DNA of 64,000 bases from Parelaphostrongylus tenuis (Eukaryota > Nematoda > Chromadorea > Rhabditida > Metastrongylidae), in the NCBI GenBank assembly GCA_019055375.1, contig JAHQIW010000293.1:145362-209361 (forward strand). The letters are read 5' to 3'. Made by a program: the position numbers and the translations under genes. Positions 37,341 to 49,400 of this stretch are shown here, in pieces. The notes below the pieces were generated by a model that did not search any database, had not been told where the DNA came from, and saw nothing but the letters and a program-made list of their open reading frames with translations. Positions within the stretch are counted from its first letter, which is position 1, and each line of letters opens with the position of its first letter.

Positions 37341-37416
37341 TCACTTCCTGATTATACTCCAATCCTTTCGAGGAATCTTTTGAAGATACTTGATTTTATC
37401 AAACAGCAACTTATAC
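37341..37416 (-). CDS. slc33a1: slc33a1 exon 14 and stop codon
   Basis: 76 nt after a tagtttag acceptor. It completes the split tryptophan codon and encodes a short basic tail (LFDKIKYLQKIPRKDW...) ending in TGA at 37341-37343. Length and charge match the human tail after the last helix. I did not find a clear AATAAA in the following 400 nt. Confidence 0.9.
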
Positions 37417-40400
37417 CTAAACTATGAATAATTAGTTCCCTTAGATTCTTCTGTATTTAATGGATTTGAAAGAACCCGAATGAAGTCAAAAAATTTCCCA
37501 AGAAACCGGCAGAAAAAATTTTGTTATAAAAAGTAGTACTATTCCGTCATCACAACCCATTTCTCAACAGTTTGGGAGAGGGCCTTTTCACTTTTTCCTC
37601 AAACTTTTAGCAGTCATTCGGTAGCTACAACTCGAGATTGCGCTGTGAAAACGTAACTAAGATTAAAATTCGCCTTCGGCGCGCATTGTGGCGCGTTTTT
37701 CGAATGCGCTAAACGCAGTAATCTCCAAGCCACCTCGAAAGGGCGCAATTTCCTTTACTTGTCTGGAAATCTTTTCTCTGTCCCGCAGAAAATCCTAGGT
37801 TTTACGCATTGGATTGTGCAAGAACTTCGTTCTATCGCTTTATAGGTATTGCCTCTTATTTTCATTGTCCCTGAGGAGTTGAAAGATGGATTCCGATAAG
37901 GAAATTGAACAAAAAATACTTACCAGATTAGACCAATGATAGAACACATAGCAACGGAAATGTAGTAGCCGTCAATAGCAACCTCACATACATTACCTCC
38001 AGCTGCACATTTATCAGCGAGATCCTTCGTGTTGCATGCATAAAGTACCCTACAAATTTGAAAGTTGAAAATCCTATATAATCAGCACAGAAGTGATATC
38101 GCCACTTTCCAGAGTTCCACAAAAAACCAGTGTTTATTTGCTCATTGGTGACCCATCTGTTCATATCACACACATTTTAAGAGTATGTTCAATGAAGCCT
38201 GTACTCTGTGAAGAGAAATTCTACCAGAACTTTCTCAAGAGTGAGGTAGTTTTATCTTAAAACATAAAAAACAAGTGCTTGTCAAGTGTCTATGACCATA
38301 CAGGGGTATAGAAACTCTCATAGCTGTCATCCCTTTAATGTGATTCACGTAATAACAAACTTTGACCAATTAACAAGAACGACATGTCTGGGTATGAAGA
38401 CTCAAGAATGCCCTTAGACGGCCACCTCGGCATTCCATGGAAAACCGAAGGAAGGAAAGGAAGTGAAAAGTGAACATAACCCAACCAAACAGCTTCGAAA
38501 AATTAGAGAAAAGCAAAAGAATCTCAGACATGAAATCTAATCTGCCGTTTATATTGGCACGATGAAACAATTCATTTTATAATAGTTATGTCACATAAGA
38601 TTTAGACGGATTCTCTTAGAAAAACGGGACATAATTTGTGTATTCGTTAACAACATTTCGGACGGCATGACGTATAAGGACGAATTGCTAGTCCTTGACA
38701 TTTCTCCCGTCATAACCGCCCTTTAGCCTGTGATTCCCTTTTTATCTTCTTCTTAATTTCTTGGAAAAAAATAAGATTACTCTTTCAGGAAAAACCCAAA
38801 GATCTCTACCTTTTACGGGTCCTACGGAAAATTAAACTGATTTGGGTGCACACAGATATCGCGCTTCGATTTAACGGAAAAACGCGTCATCTCGAATGAG
38901 TCAACACATCCGTCACCGGTCGTTTGGACGATACGAATATTAGGGCGCGCTCAAGATAATTTGATGCTTATGAAATAAAGCTTGAGGTTCGAGGGAATTA
39001 GTAAAAAGGTCATCCATGAGTCCTAACAAGCTGTATTTTTTCGATTGGGAAACTTTATAGTGCGTAAAAGAACATATTTCGAACTAGGACTTCAGATTTT
39101 TGTCTCATTTTGCTTGTGTACTTTGCCAATAGGATACGTTAACGATAGCAGAACTGGTCGCCTGGAAAGACAGCACTGCGGCAAAACAACGTCAGTTCAC
39201 ACGTTACTTATCGAAAATTCCAGCAAAAAAGGAAAAATTTGAATTAAGACACGAAATATCGACCAATGCAACACCAAAACACACATGTTCATTTCCCAAC
39301 CATTTACTTTCTAAGCATCTTGACTCTGACCACGACCTGATGGAAATCTCCAATGACCGGAAAGGATGTAGGGAAGACATGTCAGTACCGATTTCAGCCC
39401 AGTGGGAAAACAGTCGCCTCTATTCTGAGCAATAAATAGTACCACTGCTTAGTATAGAGGCAGAAGTTGAAGGCTCTATATATGGAATTATATTTGATTC
39501 GATAGACAAAGACGATTTTCTGACACCTAACCAATATGTCTTGATGCAAATAAAGAAAAACCTAACACAACGGCTTTCTCACTATCAATACAATAACCAA
39601 AGAAAATAAGACAACCGCTGACGGTTGGTTTCTAACAGAGTCGATTATTTGTATAGCAGAAAAAGTGATAGCATAACAGAAGCCCCGGTAGTGCAGTTGT
39701 CAGCACGTGTTCTTAGGAAGGGTGGAACGCGGGTTGAATTCCCGCTTGAGGTTCAGAGTTTTGCATATCACTCAACAATATGTACACACGTATATGCGGC
39801 AATAAAACTTGTCAAAGCAAAGACTTACTGCTTCGTTCCTTTGACAGTGCAGTCTTTGAATGAAAACCAATCAGTTATAGAGAGAATGAGAGTCACAGGC
39901 CAATTACCACCAAGATTGCTCAACGTGTTAAGCATTGTCATATAGGTACCTCCGATTCGAGGATCAGACACTTGTGCATTGAATGCCATCATTGAGACAA
40001 ACATGCAATAGCTGGCCAGCTGAAAGAAAGAATATGTCTTTCAACTCGAAAAAAAAAATAAAGTAGTTGTTCGACGATTCCTTAACCCGTGAAGGACAAA
40101 GCCTTTTCAATTCCCTCTCAAACATACAAGCGTCAATCAACTGCCTGAATTTCGCAATTTTCGATATTGTGCATGGTTTGTGGGAAGTTCCCATCAGTAA
40201 TAGAGAAAAAAGATTACGTTGTAATGGCAAAAATAAGATTACGCTTCACTTTCAGCGCGCATTTTTTTCTCGATAAGGGTTATTGGATGGCTTTTCAGGA
40301 GAGTTTTAGTACTGATATGATAGCTTAAAAAACGGTGATGCTAAAGGTAGGACAGGTTTTCGAATATGTTTTCGCAGAACGCTGTAAAAGCGAATAGAAT

Positions 40401-43400
40401 ATTATGGTCTATATTTGCGGATGTATCCACAAAAGCCTACGATCCTATAAACAATTGCAATGTTCTCCGAATGTCAAAAAAAAAAACACATGAAATTGCC
40501 ACAGAACGGAAGAAAGATTCCTAGATAGATAGTGCAAATCAAGCGGCATCGAAGCCCGCAGCTGTAGGCGAAAAGGCATACACAGAGCCTAGCCGAGCGA
40601 ACAAAACAGCCCGATAGTGAAACATAATTTTGATTCTGTTCTTACTACGCACTAAGAAGGCCTTTTCAAGTCTGGAGCATATACTCCTTCCACAGAAAAA
40701 GTCTCTAAGCACTCGTGTACCAAGACAGGTACACGCCTTCCCGAATAGGTACATTACAACTTGTTAAGAGATATATTATGAACTTAGACACATGTATAAC
40801 TATATCATTAGATCATGGACGAAAATCCAAAGTGGTCAATCACTGACTTAGTGGTCTGAATAAACGTATGAAAAGATGACCAAACGACTCACCTGATGAA
40901 ATAGATAGGCTATAATCCACACAACGTATACGGAGATACCGAATTTACCCGATTCAAGTCTAAATGAAGGTGTGTAGTAGACAAGAAGAGCGAAGACACC
41001 TCCGACAAACAATCTGCAAAAGAATGAAGTGACAGAGACGAACTAAATGAATCATGGCTTCGTCAATTACCAACGAACGGTGACAAATTACCGATAGGGA
41101 TATGCCAACAAGAAAATGTTGAGAGGCCGAGGTCCCGAGGTCCATTTGCCGATCACCCATGGAAGCATAACCTTGAAATGGAGAAAGACTAACAAAATAC
41201 CAAAGAAAGACTACAATCGAGGAAAAAAAAAACGAAAGACGAACTTGTAACGGAGTCAGGAACATTCCAATACTAGCCAGTCGGTCTTTTGGTAAACCGA
41301 ATTCGATCAGTTTCAAACCAGTCATTCCATCTGTAGCTGCAAAAGCCGCCTAGAACACGTTTTCTTGTAAGTAGAAAGATTTCATGAAAATCCTTAATTA
41401 TGATTCCTTCATACCTTGCCAGTTAGCAAAATAACAAGCATGTAAAGCATAGGTTTTAGCCTAAGAATCTTCCACAGGACACTGTAAGTCTCCATTATAC
41501 CGAGCTTCAATCTCGCCCTCATCACCGTTCTCGTTCCCTCTAAAACCCGCTCATTGGAAGAAGGAACAAATTGTGATAAATGAACAACAGCATAAAAAAC
41601 AACTCACGATGTTTTCTCAATGGATTTATCTACCTCTTTCTTGAAAATCAAAACTAGCGTCGTGGACACAATGAAGACCCAACCCCAAAAGAATAGGAAT
41701 CCTATAATAAAACATTATGGATATTTTTCTTTCATCTCAATTCACTTCTCAACTCCTTAGGGACTATCCATATCGTTATATTTCGGACTTTCAGTAGTCA
41801 TTCGAAAGTTAAGATCACGGCGACTTTGATACTGTACTTGAAGACTGAAAAAGCCTTATTACTGAGCTGTGACACCGCTGATAAACATACACTTCAGCTC
41901 CTTCGAATCGCGCTTCGCGCAGCGATCTCAAGGCCGCTTCACGAGGGCGCGATTTTCGCTATTTATCTGAAAATCTTTCCTTTCATTTCGGGTAAATTTC
42001 TAAGTTTTTCGTAAAGGAGTTGCAGATGGCAATTTCAGCTATTGTTCTATCGTCTTTTACTTGTTCCTATAATGCCAAAGATCTTTTTCCGGTTATTCAG
42101 GGGACATATGAATATTCGACTACATTCGTGGAAAAAACTTTTCATAGGAGTGTTAGTAATCATTCAAAAGTTCAAATATTTTTATACAGTGCTACATAGC
42201 CGTTGTTCGAGAAGACCCTTTTATGTAGCGAAGCTTACAGAATAAAACTATGATTCACACTCAACGCGCGCCTTCATTTTTATGACACGCATAATTCACT
42301 GGAAGCGCGAAAAGCATATGAACGTGTAGAGAAAATCTTGTAGTATCACAGTTATGCACTCAATCTGGAGTTCCTTTCAAAGCGAAGGAATAATTCCTAA
42401 TTGAATAGCAAAAACTGCACTTCACATGTGAGCCGCCCTAGCGGCATCGATCGCTCACCGTGTTGAAAGCCTTCTACATCCCGCCTCTAGCCGTAGATTG
42501 GTCAGAAATATATATTCGCGTATGTGAATCAATCTTATTTTCCCTACTACAGTGCACAAAAACGTTCTTTCCACGAAATAAGCACAGAGTTGGAATCGTT
42601 AAATCTTACACTATCGAGTGATTACTAATAGTCTAAAGAGAGCTTTGTTTCGTGCGAAAAACGCGTGCGTGAAACACAGATGTTCTGTTACTGTTACAGC
42701 GAACGGTAAATTTGAAAAGCTTTTTCAAGAAGCAAACATATTACTGGACTCTTCGAGACTTGGGCTTTCGAAAGATCACTAGTAGTCCAACAAAAGAGCG
42801 TTGTCCAACGATACATAAGCGAAAGAGAAGAAAGCAAATGGTGCGTATGAAACATGATTCCATTCTGAATGTTACACTGTGAGAAGGCTCGAATATTCAT
42901 TGGTTGCCGCATATCCGAGAACAACCCTGCCAAATAAACTCGCTATTAGGCCTAAGCCTAAGCCCAGATCTAAGAATGCGGTATATTATCGTCTTTTCGC
43001 TCGTCAAGCGCTCTTTTAAGACTTTTGAAAAACCAAATTTATCTTCAGAATTATAAAAACTCATGCTATGAAATAGTCTTGAAAAGTCTGTTAAGAAATC
43101 ATCCACAATTCCTGGCCAATCGAAAAAGGGGCATGAAGTGTAAAAGGAGATCTTATTTTCGATGCTACAGCGCTCAAAGGCCTTATTAGAAATCAAGTAG
43201 AGTACCAAAACTGCCGAGATTGGAGCTATCGAATGACGATCTAAGTCATGAAAAACGAAAAAAAGGTCTTGTCCCCCAAGGGTGAATAAAGGATTTGCAC
43301 CAAATAATAGCAAGCATCTCTTAATTCTAGACAAAAACAATGTGTAAGTATGCATATTACTATGAAAACGTTCAGATATGAGAGTGATAACAATGTAACC

Positions 43401-46400
43401 AATCGAGCTACTAACCTGATAGGTCAACAATACCATAAGGCTTCTGGTTATCGGCCGATCGTAGAAACGTATTAACGAAATCAGCTGATTCCAACGACAA
43501 AAATATCACATTTCCTAGAAAATATCCAGCGGTTTGACCAACAGCATTGCATGTGGATGCATAACCAACATTCTTCCTGTAAATGGAGGTTTATGAGAGG
43601 TTAAACTTCAATCCTGCTTCTTTTAAATAAGCTAAAATCCATCCAAATGAACAGCTAACAGTTGATACCTTGATAGAATGGTTAAGGCCCAACCATCCAC
43701 AGCGATGTCCTGAGTTGCAGCGAGAAAATTCAATGGTAAAAAGAACAGCATAAGGACAAAAACATTAGGACCGGATCCTGAAATAATGCAGTGTTATGAA
43801 AAATTCAGGTTCAAGGACGCCATACAGATTTACACTGATGTCAATTTTCCATCAGAAAGTTTACGCTGATTCGAGAAAACATAGAGATAACTGAAATGTC
43901 AGAATGACGAAGCAGCAATAACAAGAAAATTGAACACATGAATCAAATTTCTATGATTTTTTTTAGAGAAAAAAGAGAGGATACAATAACGAAAAAATGC
44001 GTTCAGCACTAATTAATCCCTTGAGGAAGACTCATGTGGGTTCTTTTTTATAATCTGGGAACAAGTGAGGAAACGATCTCCTTCCTTAAACAAGAAATTT
44101 TCATAAGAGAATTAGTAATAATTTGAAAGCTCAAATCTTCGGCTAGTGCGCTACATGGGCATCCTTTGAAAACCTTTATAGCGCTCTAAATTTCAAGATA
44201 AGATTGTGTTTCATAGCGATAGCGCGTTCACAATATTACTTCGCTGGAATCACGGAAAGCATATGAAATGCTGAGGAAATTGTATACTATCACAGCCATA
44301 AGTTTCACCTAGAATTTCTTACAAAGCGAAGAAAAGACTGCTATTCAAATAATAGAAATCGCACCTCACATGCGACCGCCTAAGCGCCATCGATCGCGCC
44401 GTGTTAAAGCTGCGGGCAGCCTCTGCCCCTTTGCAGCCCGCAGATTAGCCAAAAGCACATGCCGGCGTATGATCTTTTCTCTCTTGCATTGCAGAGAAAC
44501 ACTCTTTCCATCAAATAGACACAGTGTTGGAATCGTTAAATCTTATGCTACCGAATGGTTACTGACAGTTTAAATAAAGAACTCCGTCCTGCGAGAAAAA
44601 CATGTGTGTGAGACACAAATGTTTTCCACATGCTGAAGTGCTATAAAAGACTTTCCAAAAAACGGTCAAGTAGCGCACTAGCCAGAGGTGCAGTTTTAAG
44701 TTTTGAATGAGTAGTGAAGGTGTAATGAAAAGACTCTGCCTAGAGAAAAAGATTCGTTTCTTCACTTTTTCTCGGACAAGCAAAAAGAACCGTTATGTAT
44801 ACGACCATGAACCTCCCTCTTTGCAGGATCCCGCCCGGTTAGTGCTAGGGCACGTGGCGCGTACCCAGGTGGTGGATAGGGGATTGAATGCGAAACAAAA
44901 GCGACAATGTGCTTCCTAGAGACGCAGGTGGATTCAGGGAACGAGCTCCCTGCTTCTGCAGCGCCGATTTGACAAAACTCTATTTCTACGAGTCAAGTCG
45001 GCCAGAAGCCTGCAACCAAGCGGCTGGGAAGCACGTGGGAGGCGGTTAGGAGTCGCTTCCAAGAAATAAGCTCCTCCTGCTTATCTGAGAGAGACTGGCA
45101 AGCTACTCATGAGTACCCAGCCCCAAGTTTGGAGGCTAGCAAGCTATACGTTGGGTATAAAATGAGAAAAACAATAACAAATATGGGCCTCATTCCCCTG
45201 ATCCCGAAAGAACTCCTGGTCAGACAGCGCCAGATAGGTAGAGTACGGAGAGGCTGCTAAAATCTCAGGGCCGAACTAGGTTGCCAAGATGGAAACGGAA
45301 TAAAATGTCGATCTGTATCTATAATGCACGAACACCTGCTCACGAATCCACTGTAGAAGATCTTTTGATTAGAAGCAAAGAGGATAAGGTATGACGTCCT
45401 TGGCTGGCTGAGACGAGAAGACGCCATCCTTATCAAGCTGTTTATGACACCGGAGAAGAATTGTTTCATGGTACATACGATAGCAGAGGTGCCGACGGCG
45501 TTGGTGTCCTGCGCCAAATCGAATTTGGCCTTGAACGTCGATTCATTCTAACAACTAACAACCCGTATCAACGATGTGGTTTAAATCGATGTGGATCAAA
45601 GCCAGCTTTGACGATCTTCCTTGCTTACGCTCCAATATCAAGATATGACGAAGACGAAATCGAAGCTTTCTTCATGGACCTCGAAAAATTTCTCAGAGAT
45701 GACCATACATTCTTCAAGGTCATTGTTGAAATCTTGACGCGAAACTGGACCTAGAAGAACGTCTGAAGAACGTTATATTGGGACCCACAGACTAGAATGG
45801 AATGAACAGGGTAAGAGGCTATCTGAATTTATCGTGACTCAAATCATTTATGGTAACTCAAATTCCAAAAGCCTTTTGCTCAACGGTGGCGTGAGAGTCT
45901 CCCAATGAATAGTACCACATCGAAATAGACCATATCTTAGTAAATCTAAGGTTTTGACTGACGATTTCGCTGTAGTTCCTAAGTTCTACACGGATTCAGA
46001 CCATCGCCTCCTTCGCGCAACGTTCCGTTTTTCGCGAAAAGGAGAGAGCCGCTAAATTCAAACAACGAAGTAACAGAACTACCATAAGCTTGGATTTATT
46101 CAAATCATTAGTCGATCTTGGAAAGATACCGCTGTCGACAACATCGACGAAGAATGCAACCGGCCCGTAGAATATCTTCACGTTAGCGCAATGAAAGCCA
46201 AGAGTTTTGAAGCCGCGAAGAGACGCTTGCCTCCGCAGACACTCGAGATGATACGTCAACGTGGAATCGCACGAGCTACAGGCACTCGAACCCTCACGTC
46301 CAAACTTGTAAAACGCTGCAGAGGAGCGATAAAAAAAACCTCAGAGAGAAACGAGCAGCAGTCATGGCTGGCAGAAGCTGGGAAGAGCATTCGCAAAACC

Positions 46401-49400
46401 CAGTGAAGCTCCGCCAGTTACAAGGCCAAGAGATTGCACTCCGACGCCCTGATAGGAGGTACACTTTCTCCAGAAGGGCAATGAAGAAAATCATCCACCA
46501 GTACTACCGGATCTCTTCACTAGCCACGTACTCTTACTGTCATATAAATTGAAAGAGGATGAATCGGTCATTCCACCGGTCCTCCCTTCTGAAATCCGAA
46601 AACTATATCGTCGGTGAAGAAAAGAACAACACCCGGTCCAGACAGGATTTAATCAGAACACCTGAAGAACCTACCGGCAGTTCTCATCAACGCCCTGTCT
46701 CGCCTCTACACTCCCCACCTGTCAGAATGCAAGGTTCCCATTCAATGGAAAGCCAGCAAGACCGTGTTGTTGTTCAAAAAGGGAGACCTTCACGACATAG
46801 GCAATTATCGCCCAATCTGCTTGTTGTCCGTAGTCTATAAACTAACTCTTCACTCGAGTCATCCTAAACAGGATTGACAGAACACAGGACGAAGGGCAGC
46901 CATGCGAACAAGCAGGGTTCCGAAAAGGATTTAGTACCATAGACCACATCCACACGATCACTAACTAATTGACGTTTCACAAGAGTTTAAAAACAACCAC
47001 TTTGCCTCATTTTCATCGGTCTGTAAAAGCCTTTGATTCAGTGGTAACAGAAACGGTTACTGAGGCTTTGAATAGCCAGGGCGTCCCTACTCGGTACATA
47101 GTGATCCTTCATGAGCTGTATAAGATGTCACGACCAAAATTCTCCATTCTACAAGAATATCGCCATTGCCGTAAGAAGAGGAGTTCGACAAGGCGATATA
47201 ATTTCGTCAAAACTATTCACTGCCACCCTACAAAACGTCATGCGAACATTAGAATGGGCGATATGAGAGTGATGACTATCGACAATTGAACCATCATCGC
47301 TTTGCTAATGCTTCGTCCTCACGACAACAAGCATTAGCCAAGCAGAACGAATGTTGACCGATTTCGACAACGCCTGTGGAGAGATTAATCTCCAAGTAAA
47401 TCCATTGAAAACGATGTTCATGAGGAACGGATGGATTTTGAATGCCCCGTTCACCCTCAACGGAACGAAAATCTCCGAATGCTCCATTTACGTCTATCTA
47501 GGTCGTGAAATCAACATTATGGACGACTTAGCTCCAGAGAAACGAGCGACTTGTGGAACATTTGAGAGCATCGAATATGTAGTGAAGAGGACAAAGAACA
47601 TCCGACTCCGTGCCCACGTTTTCGACTCGACGATTATACCTGCCCTAACGTATACAGCAAAACCTGGTCGCTACGTAGGCAGGATGAAAGATAACTTGGC
47701 GTTACTGAGCGCGCAGTCGAAAGGTAGAAGTATCCCGCATCTCGCAAATAAGAGAAAGGATCTCAAGTTCTGACCTGCGTCAACGATCGAAGACGAGAGA
47801 CGCCGTTCGACACGCCAGGATTTTGAAGATAAGGTGAACCGGACACGTGATGCGCTTCAACGACAACCGATCGACGAGAGCCGTTACCGACTGGATTACT
47901 CAAGATATCAAGCACTTCACAGGAAGACCACCAACCCGGTGGCCCGATTTCTTCACGAAAAGACTAGAAAAAAGATATGATGCTCAGCGAATCCCTAGAG
48001 CAAGGAGGACCCACTGAGCTACTCTTGCACGCGATAGGGAAATTGGAAGTGCTGCTGGTACGTGCTCGGGTCACTTGATCAACGGGACAAGGTGACACAG
48101 GTGATGTATCCGACTTTACTAACATCGCAGAGGTGATCAAACTAGTACTTGGCCTTTTCAATGTGCGACAGCACACCTAGCACCTTTCTATTGACACTGA
48201 AGAGATGGACGGTTCAAATGCGCTCATAGCGCGAGATCTGACCTTTTTTCTGCTTTAAACGACCTGTCACCACAATTTACTGGACCAATCCAACACTTTT
48301 TGGATTCGATTAATTTCCTCGCATTCAACCTACATAAAAGACTTTAATTATTTCACGTGTTGCTTCGGTTGCTGCTCAAGGATTTCGTCTTTATCAGTGA
48401 GGTAGAACAGTGGTGGCGAAGATATCCTTCTAATCTCAGAGGAACCCGAGCTTGCAAGAGGACGTTGGAGGAAGGGAATGAACCAGCACCTTATTTACTG
48501 ATAGCTTGATAGCTGGTATCATTAACTACTCGGCCAATGCCCTCGTTCAAATTAAATACATCATATGTACATGTAATTCGCTAGGCACATCTAACTACTG
48601 CGCTATACACGCCTCAAAACAAATATGGAAAATGTTGTGCCTGTCGTTAAGTTCTGCGATTCACAAAATACCCGCCAAAACAAAAATTAACAAAATTTCA
48701 GCCAACGGCAGTTGTTCTAGTCATCGATCAGCTAAAGGCATTCACTTACAAAACTGAGCTCCTTTCCTCTTCAAGGATGCATGAAATTACCGCACGACTG
48801 ATGTACCGGCCTTGATATCCTGCTTCTGAGGAGTGCGCCATTTGCTCTCCAAAAGCCTCGACACTCGATTCCATCAAATATTGGTAGAGGTAATCGAATG
48901 TATACTCGACCTTTACAATGATTCGCGGTGGCCTAGCGAGTATCAAGTAAGCGTTGCTATCCTCCCAGATAACTCTGCAACCAATTAGCCAAACTTGAAG
49001 GATAGAAGGCTTGGTGAGCATTCGGAACGAGATTGTATCACTGCCACGTACGTGTCACAGGGCACCTCTAATTACTGCGTCGCAGGTGCCCTCAACAAAT
49101 TTACTTCCACTAATTCAGACCCTGACGATATGCACAGTAAAAGGTCTAGAATCCTGGTGAGGTATTTGACCAAAGAAGCGTTAACGAATGCGGAGTGCGA
49201 CATTGGTTTGAGAATTTTGTCGTGGCGAATCGGACGTCGAAGATAAGGGAGGTCGTCGATGTCGCTCTACTATTAGCTACAACTAGCTGAAGATTTCGAA
49301 GATAGCAGATACAAACGCAGCGACACTTGCCAGAGAGATAAGGAGAACTCGGAAAGTGTCGAGCTTTATACCTATGATTAATCTTTTCGGGAGCTCAAGT

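Larger units (their letters stand above)
44826..48110 (+). mobile_element. RTE-type non-LTR retrotransposon, degenerate
   Basis: A nearly full-length but dead RTE-clade element inside intron 4 of slc33a1, opposite in orientation to the gene. It has a GC-richer leader (about 44826-45290), an APE-type endonuclease region, a reverse transcriptase region and the RTE C-terminal region, broken by many stops and frameshifts. The approximate 3' end is a ggtgacacaggtgatg tract near 48090, as in RTE tails. No clean target-site duplication was found, so both ends are approximate. Intact elements of this type encode one protein of about 1000 residues that nicks DNA and primes reverse transcription at the break. 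Confidence 0.9.

Noticed and set aside
42897..43436. 179-codon open frame on the minus strand
   Set aside because: It crosses the exon 6 donor of slc33a1 and an R1 repeat; the splice-consistent model explains the coding part and the rest has no protein signature.
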